Positions 23,395 through 34,989 of a stretch of DNA of 64,000 nucleotides are shown piece after piece. This stretch comes from Cephalopachus bancanus (Eukaryota > Chordata > Mammalia > Primates > Tarsiidae). The stretch lies in assembly GCA_027257055.1 (NCBI GenBank), contig JAPVLO010000097.1, positions 3,224,001-3,288,000 of the forward strand. Reading direction: 5' to 3'. The position numbers and the translations under genes were made by a program. The notes under the pieces were generated by a model, which had not been told where the DNA came from, searched no databases, and saw only the letters and a program-made list of their open reading frames with translations. The first letter of the stretch is position 1; every line of letters starts with the position of its first letter.

Positions 23395-24165
23395 CATATA
23401 TAAATTTTCTTTATTATTAACTTGATCATTGAATATTATTATTAACTCATCTAATAAGAAAGATACTAAAATATCAGTCAAAACTAATGATTATGGAAAA
23501 AACTGGTTAATGAAGTTATTTCACAATTGAATAAAGGTTTTCTTTACCATAAAGTTTTTCTGTAAAATAAAAAAACATCATAAAATAATGTATCCATATC
23601 ACAGGACACTGTGATCTATTTCATTATTTAAAATCACACAAAGGACAAATATGCTATGCTAAATAACTTACTGAAGACGGAAATTGGCAGATAACATGAA
23701 GGAGTATACAAAATAATTAATTATGAATTCAGTATCTACTTACACTTATTTTTTTGTGACTCAGATGACAATACATTAGAATTGTACTCGTCCAAGATTC
23801 TTCCACTTACATTTTTTTCAATCTATATTTTAATCTACATTGTAGTGGTGTGAAAATAATTGTCTTATCATCTGAAGCATTGTTCCTCAAAAAACTGCTG
23901 CTTCCGGTTTGTTTTTCCTGAATTAGTGAATCTTTCCAGGTTTGTCAAATTTACCTAATGAGAATTTTCTTAAGGTTATGTTTGGTTATCTTTGAGTACT
24001 TGCCAAAAAAATGACCTAGTAACTTGCTAAAGTTAATCGCAAAATAGGAGAAAGTAAGAAAAAGCAAAGCATTACTGAGAATGAAGAGACGCAAGCAGTC
24101 AGGACTGCGGAGGAGTCTGTGTGCAGTCCATCTGCCCTTCCAAAGCCCCACCAGATGACAGACAG
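23395..24165. other. AT-rich DNA between two opposing L1s
   Basis: About 0.8 kb spacer. No gene or named repeat recognised. The short minus frame at 23951-24151 has no family features. Confidence 0.5.
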
Positions 24166-24192
24166 ATGAGGTAGCAGGGCAGATTAATTTTT
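24166..24192 (+). repeat. Outer end of inverted-repeat arm A (split by L1)
   Basis: 'gatgaggtagcagggcagat' matches, in inverted form, 'ctaccctcaacctcatgat' near 31838-31856. The arm resumes on the other side of the L1 at 30676. The last bases (AGATTAATTT) are the left L1 target-site duplication. Confidence 0.65.
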
Positions 24193-24499
24193 TTGTGTGT
24201 ATGATATCTCAATGTGGGATTTTTTTGTATCAAATTCACATCAGCTTTATTTTTATTTTTATTTTTTGGTTTGTTGAAACTATTTTGTTTCCAGGTCTTT
24301 TAAAAAATTTATTATAAAGATGTGGGGTACAATTCAGGGTTAGGTATACAAACATTGATCATGCGGGTACCCTTGTTGATGAGGTATTTCCCTCTCTCCC
24401 CTAGCAGTTTCCCTCAACTGCCAATCCCACCCCCCATCCCCTGATACTTTTCCATTACTGCTAAATGCTTTCTTACAGTATGACAATTGTTCACGGTCT

Positions 24500-27400
24500 G
24501 CTTATGAGTGAAACACATGGTACTATGTTGTTTCTGTGATAGATCACTGAGTATGATCGACTCCAAATCCATCCAAGTTGCTGCAAAGTCCATATATTTG
24601 TCCTTCTTTGTGGCTGCATACTATTCCATTGTGTATATATACCACATTTTTTTTTTAATCCAGTCCAGCTTCGATGGGCAACACAGTAGTTTCCATGCTT
24701 TTGCTATTGTGAATAGAGCTGCAACAAACATACATGTGCAGGTATCTTTTTTGTAGAATGACTTTAGTTCCACTGGGTATATTCCTAATAGGGGAATTGC
24801 TGGGTCATATGGAAGGTCAATTTCTAGTTCTTTCAGAAATCGCCACACTGTCTTTCAAAGAGGTTGTACTAGTCTGCATTCCCACCAGCAGTATAGAAGT
24901 GTTTCTTTTCCTCCACATTCTCACCAGCATCTGTTGTTTGTTTTATTAGTGATGGCCATTCTTATAGGGGATAGGTGGTATCTCAATGTGGTTTGGATTT
25001 TCATTTCTCTACTGATGAGTGAAACTGAGCACTTTTTCATGTGTCTTTTGGCTGCCTATATATCTCCTTTTGAGAAGTGTTTATTCATGTCTTTTCCCCA
25101 CTTTTTAAAGGGACTGTTTGTTTTTTTCCTTTCGGCGCGTTTGAGTTTCTTGTAGATCCTAGATGTTAGACCTTTGTCAGATATACAGTTGGCAAATATA
25201 TTTTTCCATTCTGTAGGCTGTCTCCCTGCTCTCTTGATGGTTTCTTTGGCATTGCAGAAGCTTGTCAGTTTGATGAGGTCCCACTTGTCTATCTTATCTC
25301 TTATGGCCTGGGCACTTCAGGTTTCGATCAGGAATTGGTTGCCAGTTCCAACTTCAATAAGAATGTCTCCTGAATTTTCTAAAGTTCATACAGTTTGAGG
25401 TCTTTGATCCATTTAGAGTTAATTTTTATGTATGATAGGTAGGAGTCCTGTTTCAATCTTCTTCATGCGTTCAGCCAGTTTTCCCAGCACCATTTACTGA
25501 ATAGGTTCTCCTCTCCCCAGTGGTTGTTGTTGGAGGCTTTGTCAAAGATGAGTTGGTTGAGGAATTGAGACTGTGCTTCCGGAATCTCTATCCTGTTCCA
25601 TTGGTCTGTGTGCCTGCTCTTGTACCAATACCAGGCTGTTTTGATTACTGTAGCCTTACAGTAAAGTTTGAAGTCTGGAAGTGTGTTACCTCCTGCTTTG
25701 TTTCATTAGCTAAGGATTGTTTTGGCTATTCGTGGTCATTTATGTTTCCATATAAATTTCTGTATTATCATGTCCAGGTCTGAGAAGAATGATGTTGGTA
25801 ACTTAATGGGGATTGTGTTGAATCTGTAGATTGCCTTTGGTAGGATGGACATATTAACAATGTTGATTCTTCCTATCCATGAGTATGGGATATTTTTCCA
25901 TTTGTTTGTGTCTTCTTGGATTTTTTCGAGCAGTGTTTTGTAATTCTTATTGTAAAGGTCTTTCACTTCTCTGTTTAGGAAGATGTCGAGGTATTTCATT
26001 TTTTTGGTGGCTGTTGTGAATGGGATTGTGTTTTTTATTTGAGTCTCTGCCTGTTGTTAGTGTATAGGAATGCAACTGTCTTTTGCACGTTTATTTTGTA
26101 CCTTGAGACTTTGCCAAAGTCCTTTATCAATGCAAGCAGGTTTTTACAGCTTCTCTTGGATTTTCAAGGTATGGGATCATATCATCAGCAAAGAGGGATA
26201 ACTTGACTTCTTTTCCTATTTGGATATCCCTGTTGTCCTTCTCTTATCTAATTGCTCAAGTTAGAACTTCTAACACAATATGGAACAAAGGGGTGAGAGT
26301 GGGCTGCATTGTCTTGTTCCACTTTTCAGTGAAAATGTTTCTGGTTTCTGTCTATTTAGCAATATGTTAGCTGTTGGTTTGTCATTGATGGGGCTTACTA
26401 TTTTGAGATATGTTCCTTCTGTACCTAGGTGTTTGAGGGTTTTTATCAAGAAGGGATGCTGTATTTTATCAAAAGCTTTTTCTGCATCTAATGAGATAAT
26501 CCTGTGGTTCTTGTTTTTACATCTGTTGATGTATTTAATGACATTTATGGTCTTGCGAATGTTGAACCAGCCCTGCATCCTGGGGATGATGCCTACTTGG
26601 TCATGGTGGATGATTTCTGAGATGTGTTTTTGGATCCAATTTGCTAGAATCTTGTTGAGGACTTTTGCATCTATGTTCAAAAGGGCTATTGGCCCATAGT
26701 CCTCTTTCTTTGTTGGAGATTTACCCTGCTTGGGTATCAGTGTGATGTGAGCTTTGTAAAATGATTTGGGGAGAATTCCATCTTTCTCAATTGCCTGGAA
26801 TACTTTCAGTAGAATTGGTATCAGCTCCTCCTTGTATGTTTTGTAGAATTCTGATGGAAAGTCATCCGGTCCAGAGCTTTTTTTGGTAGGTAGTCTTCAT
26901 ATGACAGAGTCAATTTCCTGGGTTGTTATTGGTCTATTTAGTGTCTCAATGTTTTCTTGTTTTAATCTGGGAAGGTTATGTGATGTCAGAAAGTCCTCCA
27001 TTTCATCTAGGTTATCAAGTTTGTTTCCATATAGGTGTACTTAGTAATCTCTGATAATCCTTTGTATTTATTTGGGGCTGGTTGTGACTTGATCTTTTGT
27101 ATTTTTAATTGTGTTTATTTGGGCTTTTTCTCTTTTTTTCTTGGTCATTCTGGCTAGAAGCCTATCAATCTTGTTAATTCTTTCAAAGAACCAGCTTTTT
27201 GTTTTGTTAATGTTTTCTATAATATTTTTGTCTTCTATATCCTGTATTTGGTCTCTTATTTTTGTGATTTGGATTCTTCTGCTAAATTTGGGGTTTTGGT
27301 GGTCTTCTCTTTCCAGCTCCCTTAGGTGATTTGTTAGGGTTTCCACATGTGATCTTTTCATTTTCTTGATGTGTGCTCGTAGAGATATAAATCCCCCTCT

Positions 27401-28284
27401 TAGAACTGACTTCATGGCATCCTAAAGGTTTTGGTAAGATGTTTCTTTATTTTTATTTGTTTCCAAGAATCTTTCAATTTCTTCTCTGATTTCAGTGTTG
27501 ACCCATTCGTTATTCAGCATTATGCTGTTTAATGTCCATGTCTTTGTGGGCTTTGGGGAAGTGTTGTTGGTTTTGATATTTATTTTTATTCCACTGTGGT
27601 CTGAGAATCTGCATTGCAAGATTTCAACCTTATGGAACTTGTTTGTGCTTGATTTATGGCCAAGGATGTGATCGATCTTGGAGTATGTTCCATATGATGA
27701 TGAGTAGAATGTATATTCTGTGGTTGTTGGGTGGAATAATCTGTAGGTATCTATTAAGTTCATTTGGTCAAGTGTCAAGTTTGGGTTCTGGATCTCCTTA
27801 TTGATTTTTTGCCTCAATGATCTATCTATGACTGTCAGTGGGGCATTCAAGTCCCCTGCTGTAATAGTGTTAGAGTCAATATCTTTTTTTAGTTTATTTA
27901 GTAGTTGCTTTATAAATGCTGGTGCTCCTATGTTGGGTACATATATGTTTATGATGGATATTGCTTGTTGATGGATGAAACTTTTATCATTATGTAGTGT
28001 CCTTTTGCATCTTTTAAAATTTTTGATAGCTTAAAGGTTGTTTTGTTTTATATTAAGATTGCAACTGCTGCCTTCTTTTGTGATCCATTTGCCTAGAAAC
28101 TCATTTTCCATCCTTTAACTTTGAGTCTGTGTGTGTCCTTTGTAGTGAGATAAGTCTTCTGGATGCAGCAAATAATGGGGTCATGGTTTCTTATCCAGTC
28201 TGCCATTCTGTGTCTTTTCAGTGGTTCATTTAGTTCATTCACATTCAGGTTGATTATTGGAATGTGATTGCTTATCCCTGTCAT
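24500..28284 (-). pseudogene. L1 ORF2 (endonuclease / reverse transcriptase), broken
   Basis: On the minus strand it starts MTGISNHIPIINLNVNELNE (ending at 28284). The endonuclease segment 27422-27850 keeps LTLDQMNLIDTYRLFHP, ILGHKSS and CRFSDHSGIKI. The first catalytic-type Glu (CIQETHL in relatives) is Lys here (CIQKTYLT). The reverse-transcriptase segment at 26270-26680 includes [20 protein letters not shown] and [19 protein letters not shown]-type palm text lies near 26190. The C-terminal block is at 24621-24848. Length is near normal (3.78 kb) but there are numerous stops and frameshifts. Not functional. Confidence 0.9.
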
Positions 28285-28409
28285 GAAGTTCTTATAAAGT
28301 TTTTTCTTTGCTTGCTTGTTTTCTTTTAGCTTTGGGGTTAGTGTATGTGTGTGTTTTTCAAGTTTCTTGTTGTGCTGTATTCTCTGTTGATTCTGTGCTT
28401 TGCTGTTCT

Positions 28410-29359
28410 CTTGGGAAGTGTGTAGTGATTCTTTTGTTTTTCTTTCTTCTGTGCTTAATACCTTTTTAAGTGTCTCCTGTAGAGCTGGTCTAGAAGCTGC
28501 ATAATCTGTTAGGGATTGGATGTCTGGGAAAGATTTTAATTTTCCATCACTGATGAAGCTGAGCTTGGCTGGATAGGAAATTCTTGGTTTAAATTGCTTA
28601 TCTTTGAGGACTTTGAATATAGGGCTCCAATCCCTTCTTGCTTGTAGTGTTTCTGCCTATAGGTCTGCTGCTATTCTGATTGATTTTCCCTGGTAGGTAG
28701 TGTTACCTTTCTCTCTTGCTGCCTCTAGGATTTTTTTCTTTTGTGTCTCCTTTTGTGTCTCCTAGGCAAATTACTATGTGTCTAGGGGTTGGTCTTCTCA
28801 TTTGATGTCTTGTGGGGGTTCTCTGTATCTCTTGTGCTTGGCTGGTCACATCTCTGGTGAGATGGAGAAAGTTTTCTTGGATTATCTCCTGGAATACTTG
28901 TTCCAAGTTGTTCTCATTTGTCCTTTCTTCTTCTGGCATACCAACCAGGTGTAGGTTCAGCCTCTTGATATAATCACACATCTCTTGTAGGCTTTGTTCC
29001 ATCTTTTGGAGTCTTTTTTCTATGTTTTTTACAGATCAAATTAATTCCATGTCTGGTCTTCAAGTTCTAAGATTCTTTTTTCAGCCAGATCGATTCTGCT
29101 TTCCATGCTTGTCATCTTGTTATTTATTTCCTGGATGAAGTTTTTTATTGCCAGAATCTCTGTTTTAGTTTTGCATCTTGTCTTTCTTGAGTCTTATTCA
29201 CTCTTTCCAACCATTCCCTGATCCCTGTCACATTCTGGGACCAGTCTTTGGTGACTTCCATTGTTTGGACACCAAGGTCTGAATTCTCAGGAGTTTTGTC
29301 TCTGGTTGACTTAGAATTGCCTGAGGCCTTCCTTTGACTTTTCCTCATTTGTGACAGAT

Positions 29360-29414
<55 letters not shown>

Positions 29415-29435
29415 AATTCTGTTATTCAGTGTCAA
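28410..29435 (-). pseudogene. L1 ORF1 (RNA-binding chaperone), broken
   Basis: The N-terminal frame (29145-29435) starts MTLNNRIK followed by an RERERER run encoded by a (TC/GA)n tract, then SGNSKSTRDKTPENSDLGV. The RRM portion (28703-29002) has LHLVGMPEEER, VFQEIIQENF and RRPTPRHIVICLG. A short tandem repeat 'ttgtgtctcc' near 28740-28765 and a frameshift break the C-terminal domain. It would act as the L1 RNA chaperone if intact. Confidence 0.85.
29363..29412. repeat. (TC)n microsatellite inside L1 ORF1
   Basis: About 25 TC units, read as Arg-Glu repeats in the minus-strand ORF1 frame. Confidence 0.97.
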
Positions 29436-30674
29436 TGGGAGAGGCTTTCCCTTCTGATGTTTGCTCAGTCCTCTCTTCTTCCCTGATCCAGGCTCTGGAT
29501 TTGTTCTATTTTGAAATATGATAGTGGATAGGAAGCTTTGCTGTCTCTTGTAATTTTTTGAAATCCAAGTAAAGTGGGGGATGGGGTGCTAGGAGTCAGA
29601 AGCTACTTGCAATCTAAAATGTTCACTATTATGGTATGTTTTCCCTGAGATGCACTCTCCACCATCACTCTATATGATGATGCAAAGCAGAAACCAACCC
29701 ACACCACAAAACAATCTGCAAGAATAACAAAGCAAGACAAAACAAACCACAACAACAGTAAAACCCCAAGTTAACTAAATACACACACACATGCCTAGTA
29801 CGAAGTAAATAGAGAAGAAAGACAAGGAGACCAAAGGGGAAAGAATAAGGAAACAGAAAAAAAAAAGACAAAAAAAAGGTGGGAGGGTTCGGGTAGAACC
29901 CCCACACCTCACACATATATTGACACATCTCTTAAACTGTAAAAACCTGAGTATTAAAAAAATAAACCCAGAAGAACAAAGGAGCAAAAACCAACAGCAA
30001 AATCAAAAGATGAATACTCAATCATTCACCTATACTCATAGACAGAGAATGACAAATAAAAGCAGAAAGAAATGAAGAAAGAAAAGAAAGAAAAAAAATT
30101 GGGAAGGGAATGCAGTTCAAAGCTTCACATACACATTCATGCACAAAGGAAAAATATTTTTAAAATAGACGAACTAACAGAAAATTTTTAGAATTAAAAA
30201 ATAATTGAAAATTTGAAAAACACAAAACAGAACAAAATAAAAAACAAAAACAGAGACAAGAAAACCTGTCCTTTTATGGCAGACTCTGTAGTTGTTCCTC
30301 TAATCTGATCTCTCCTGCAGAGCCACCTCTTTCACTCTCTCCTCAGGGAGTGGAGCAGGAAAGGAGGAGGGGCAGTGAGGTGGGTGGGGCTGCAGTCCTC
30401 CCTTCCCACTCTCCTGTGGTCAGGGAGATCTCTGGTGGCGATGTACAGGATAGTCTCTTCCTCAGGTTTCTACTCTCATGCAGTTGCTCCAGCCAGGCCT
30501 ATCCTGAAATGTGGTTCTCCTTGTGACTGATGTCCAGGCTGCATCTGGATTTGTCCCTCTCAGTTGTGACCCAGCTATGTGGGTCTAACATTCAGAGGAT
30601 TGCTGGGGAGGAGGGCATTTGTGTCAACCAGGACTCACCACTGATCTCTTTGGAGTTCTTCCTTGTCCTTTTTC
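29436..30674 (-). promoter_or_regulatory. L1 5'UTR / internal promoter region (second type)
   Basis: About 1.24 kb between ORF1 and the 5' TSD. A GC-rich block at 30290-30640 lies near the 5' end and an A-rich stretch lies next to ORF1 (29690-30260 on the plus strand). No match to the 5'UTR of the 16883 copy is seen by eye. Presumed promoter by position only. Confidence 0.65.
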
Positions 30675-30675
30675 C

Positions 30676-30790
30676 AGATTAATTTTAATATCAAGTCAGA
30701 AGGGTTTTCAGAACTTGTGTGCTATAAAGGAAGGTGCTAGTGTTCTCACTGGCTAGGAACAAGAAAACACCTTGACTAACTAAGAAAAAA
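30676..30790 (+). repeat. Inverted-repeat arm A, inner part
   Basis: 'gaacttgtgtgctataaagg' and 'tgttctcactggctagg' recur in inverted form at 31726-31841, with about 90% identity by eye over about 110 bp. Its outer end is displaced to 24166-24192 by the L1 insertion. Confidence 0.85.
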
Positions 30791-31480
30791 AATTGAGGAT
30801 GAGGACAAAAAAATTATTTTCTCGTCTGATTCCAATTTTTTTTTTCTTAAGACAAGATTCTGACAGTTGTTTTTATATCTACAATTGTAAACAACTTCTG
30901 TTAGGGTTTAGAGGCTTTTTTTCTTTTTACACAATAACCAAAGACAAATCTCCACACTGCTCTTTTGAATATTGCTATATGACAAGAATTTTGCATCTTT
31001 AATTAAACAGCCATTGATTATGAAAACTATCTCTATTAGTCTACAACTACACTCAAGTCAACATTTGCATTGTGTTTTAGTTAATGTAGCAACTATGTTG
31101 CAGCAACAAAAAGACCTACAACTTCATAGCTCAGATAAAATAGAACTTTATCTTTTTCTCTCACATAACTCTCCAGAAGAAAAATGGAGATCTGGGTGGT
31201 TGAGCTGCTCTGAACCACAAGGTAACCTAGACTCTTGTTCCCTTTATCCAGTATCTGACATCCCTCAGGGCTATTTCCCTAATTTATAGGATCTAAATTG
31301 GTTCCTATGAACTATGTTACAGCTCAGTCTCTAGGGCAGAAACAATCAATTTCCCAGAAAGAGAATTATGGGTAGTTGTTCGCAACCACCTTCGACTTGA
31401 GAGAGCTTAGTCAAGAAGTCGTATCTAGCTGCAAAAGAGGCTGAGTAAATATAGTCTCCTAACTGATTGTGTACCTTATT
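30791..31480 (+). mobile_element. Ancient interspersed repeat, family not assigned
   Basis: Lies between the inverted arms. 'atgttgcagcaacaaaaaga' and 'cagataaaatagaactttat' resemble a common ancient mammalian repeat whose family I cannot name with confidence. The short plus-strand frames here look like chance. Confidence 0.35.
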
Positions 31481-31494
31481 AAAATGTGAGGGAG

Positions 31495-31570
31495 GGTAAC
31501 ACTCTAGGGGACCCTCCCACTTTGGGAGTTTTTCTGTTCTTTTAATAAATTCTGCTTTCTCACTTAAAAA
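31495..31570 (+). mobile_element. Short retroposed LTR R-region-like unit, copy 2
   Basis: A unit of about 70 bp starting GGTAACACTCTAGGGGACCC, with CTCCCACTTTGGGAG, AATAAA at 31544-31549 and the end CTGCTTTCTCACTT plus a short A-tail. TSD AAAATGTGAGGGAG at 31481-31494 versus AAAATGTGAAGGAG at 31571-31584 (one mismatch). The same start and end points as the copy at 3706 show this is a defined transcript unit and not random LTR debris. Confidence 0.75.
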
Positions 31571-31725
31571 AAAATGTGAAGGAGTTTTATTTTAAAATGA
31601 AGAATGAGAGTATGGATACTAAGGGACAATTACCATCACTTCTCAGACATATATTCAATAAGAAACTACATGTCATAAATTATTGGTTCACTTCAGGTTT
31701 ATTTATTTCTAAACTTTCATTTCTT

Positions 31726-31856
31726 AGCTAGTCAAGGTATTTTCTTATTCCTAGCCAGTGAGAACAACTAGCACCTTTCTTTATAGCACACAAATTCTGA
31801 AAACCCCTCTGACTTGAAATTAAAATTAATCTACCCTCAACCTCATGATACTCTAT
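31726..31856 (-). repeat. Inverted-repeat arm B
   Basis: Reverse complement of the 24166-24192 plus 30676-30790 sequence, uninterrupted here. It proves arm A was once continuous across the L1 site. Confidence 0.85.
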
Positions 31857-32950
31857 CCTTCCTTTCTATATTAAATAATGAATTTCTTTTCAGCAATTTT
31901 TATCTTACATACATTTTAGAGTATTCTCTTTACTTATGTGGCTTCTATTCTCACCTTAGTTAACTTTTGGTTGTCATTTCTACCTTGTCATTTTCAGTTT
32001 TCTATCTCTTTGTCTTTTTTCCCCCAGCTTCACTATCTGTTTATAGATTTTAAAATAGAAAGGATTCAGTTGGATTATTGGCCAACTCTACAGTCAAGCA
32101 GAAGTATTTTAAAAATAAATGTATTGGCTATTTTAACACCAAAAGACTACTGCGTTATGTAATCAGTCTGAAATGCACTCCAAATTGTAAATACAAAATT
32201 TTATGTCAACAAGGCAACTTAGGTTATAATAATGCCTTCAACAGTCATGAAACAATAAAATTCTTTGAGCCATTGTCAGTCACCACAGGATGACATGGCA
32301 GCCAAAATTATCTGTATAATTTTTTTTCTAATAAGCTTTTTATTTTCTTTCTCTTATACATTATTTGCTTCACGTAATTAAATTCAAACTATATACACTT
32401 ACGTGGAAAATATCACTTCTGATTGTCTTTAACAATTTATTTATTCATTTTTTAGTTTGTTATTAAACATAGAAAAGATAGAAGAGTAACTTCTTGTAAT
32501 ATCAAAAACATCCCAAATTTCCCACTATCATTTTTATTCAAGGAAGGCAAAACATTAATCAAGCAGTTACTTTGTGTTAAGAGAAACTACAGGAATTCCT
32601 AATCAAAACAGGAAATTGAGGCAGAAATACCATCAATAAAAAGTTTAAATTGTGCGTGAACAGGTGTATAAATGCAGCACAGAAAATGATAATATAACCC
32701 TTAACATGATGTGATGAGAATGGCACTTAACCTCTGGGAATGTTCTTCTTCTCCTTAATAAAAACATAACTCCTGTTTAATTATAATTTTAAGCAAATCA
32801 GGTAAATCCCAAATGAAAGCTATTCTACAAAATACCTGACCAGCATTTCTCAAAACTGTCAAGAACATCAAAAACAAGGAATGTCGGAGCAACCATCACA
32901 GACAAGTTGACCTGAAATGCAACATGAGCAGAGGAAAAAAAAACCTGAAA
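31857..32950. other. AT-rich noncoding DNA
   Basis: No gene seen. The short frames at 31938-32293 lack family features. Confidence 0.5.
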
Positions 32951-32954
32951 AAAA

Positions 32955-33810
32955 TATTAATGCTTAGGTTGAGTTTTTGAGGTAAAATAAAAGCTGTGCA
33001 GGCAGACATATAGGAAAGGGGAAAAAGTATTTCAGGCCAAGGCAAAAGAATTAGCAATGTTCTAATTATACAGAAAAACACAGCATGTTCTTGAGAGTTA
33101 AAATAGTGCCTCATGGCTATGCCGGAAGTGATGGCTCAAGCCTGTAATTCCAGTAATTTGGAAGGCTGATGCAAGAGGATTGCCTGAGTCCAGGGGTTCA
33201 AGACCAGCCTGAGCAACATGGTGAGATCTCGTCTCTACAGTAAATTAAAAAATTAGCCTGGTGTGGTGGCATGTGCCTGTAGTTCTAGCTACTTGGAAGA
33301 CTGAGGGGGAAGGATTGTCTGAGCCCAGCAGGTGGAAGCTGCAGTGGCTATGAGCATGACACTGCACTCCAGCCTGGGTAGCGGAGTGAGACTCCAACTC
33401 AAAAAAAAAAAAAAAAAAGTTCTCCATGGCTAATGAAAAGCTATCCATGTACCTATGGTAAAATACAATGCTGGAATATTATACAGAGGCCAGAAGATAG
33501 AAAATTTTTTGTGTTGGGCTATGAGATATCAATTATTTTTCTGAACACCATGGAGAAAGTTTACTTGGAGACAACAGGGGACCCAGATACACAGATTTCA
33601 CTTATTTCTTGAAGAATGTGTAAGGGATGTGGACAAGATTGAAGACTGAGAGATCAATAGAGAGGCTATTGATATAATTCAGGAAAAAAATTATGACCTC
33701 AAATATAGCAGTGCCGTAGGGTAAGGGGAGAACATAAAATAGGCAGATATTTGAAAGAGTGACAGTATTTTTTGAGCAGTTAGTTTTAAAAGTAAACAAA
33801 GGATAGTCTT
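32955..33810 (+). mobile_element. Ancient interspersed repeat (same family as 53060-55180?)
   Basis: 'tatttcaggccaaggcaaaa' before the Alu and 'agagaggctattgatataat' after it follow the order of a long ancient mammalian repeat that I recognise but cannot name safely. An Alu interrupts it. Diverged; boundaries approximate. Confidence 0.4.
33121..33422 (+). mobile_element. Alu SINE, intermediate age
   Basis: Head GCCGGAAGTGATGGCTCAAG, diverged, with a GAGACTCCAACTC end and a pure A-tail. TSD TCATGGCTAT (33111-33120) versus TCCATGGCTAAT (about 33423-33434). Confidence 0.9.
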
Positions 33811-33969
33811 GGCCATTTTTAGGCTTACCTGAATGTGCTGAGGAAACTGCTACTAACTGAAAAATGGTATAAAGGCGAAACCAAAAGCTTGAAGATAATA
33901 AACTGATACCTTCTATTTTACAATATAGTATGGCACCATTTAACTAGTGAGCATTTTGAAGGTAGACAG

Positions 33970-34125
33970 ATGTGACTTCTGGTTAAAACATTACCTCTGG
34001 AATCTTGGGTAGGCTAATGCAGCTCTCTACGTTGCACTTTTTGCATCTGAAAAATGGAAATGCTATCACTACTGAGTACTCATGAAGCTTAGAAGTAGCA
34101 TATGTTTACTGTCCACTCAGTGTTT
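33970..34125 (+). mobile_element. MIR fragment
   Basis: 'tgacttctggttaaaacatt', 'ggaatcttgggtaggctaat' and 'gcatctgaaaaatggaaatg' follow the MIR order (tgaccttgggcaag ... catctgtaaaatggg). Confidence 0.6.
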
Positions 34126-34129
34126 TCTG

Positions 34130-34980
34130 CATTATAAGTGAGCAGCGAATAGTTGTAAAGTTTATTTCATCGTTATTCGACCATGTTAAATTAACCTTAT
34201 CAGTAAGACATATGGGTGAGTCAAAGCTCAAGAGAGTTGATGAACTATAAAAATTATCATTCTGAATCATTAAAATATAGCTAACAATTGATGCCATGGA
34301 CATAAATATAACCCTAGAAGATAGATTGTCTTATTTTTTTCAGACTTTTTTTCTATACAAATAATACTCAGCAAACTGTAGGTAAATTCTTCCTCTAATC
34401 CTGCTTTATCTCAATTCAGGTCTTATCACTCTCCTATCAGTCCAATTGCTTGTGTATAGTATGTGGAGAGGTGAAGGGAGTTTGGAATCTCCAAGTGAAG
34501 TTTAAGGACAACTAGTCTCACCACTAGTCTATCAAATTGATAATCCCACAATTCCAATATCATTCACCAAAATGGTTCTTTAATGCTTGTAGCTTAGTCC
34601 AATGAAAAATTTTTTTCCAGTCTTTTACTTAAATTTTTAATAACTGTTGCTACTGCTAACTAGTTCTTCTTTATAACGCACTTTTATCTTTCCTTCTAAG
34701 ACAACAAACCACTGGGTTTTCCACTACGCCTCCTTACCTCTTTCTCAGTTTTCATGGCAGGATCAGCATAAGCATCAGGATGTAAAACTTACTAGGGCTT
34801 ACTCCCAAATTCTCTCTATATTTCATTGTATAGGAGTTTTAAATCACATCTCCAGTAGAAACTATTTATTCACTTCTCCATTTGGATACCCCAGTCACAC
34901 ATGAAATATGGTAAGACAATTCATATTCTTGGCCTAATCTCTATATTGTATATACAAACAATTCCTTGTGATGTTTATTG
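34130..34980. other. Noncoding DNA, nothing recognised
   Basis: No gene or clear repeat seen. Confidence 0.5.
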
Positions 34981-34989
34981 CTTATGTCT

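Larger units (their letters stand above)
24193..30674 (-). mobile_element. Full-length L1 retrotransposon (inactive), minus strand
   Basis: About 6.5 kb. TSD CAGATTAATTTT is seen at 24180-24191 and 30675-30686. Read on the minus strand: a 5'UTR of about 1.24 kb starting GAAAAAGGACAAGGAAGAAC, a broken ORF1, a broken ORF2 and a 3'UTR, then about 100 bp of T-rich text (24193-24300) before the TSD. Its 5'UTR does not resemble that of the plus-strand copy at 16883, although ORF2 is clearly related. It inserted into one arm of an older inverted repeat. Confidence 0.93.

Noticed and set aside
25520..25783. Plus-strand frames of 70-140 codons between 24500 and 27330
   Set aside because: They are complementary-strand shadows of the minus-strand L1 ORF2.
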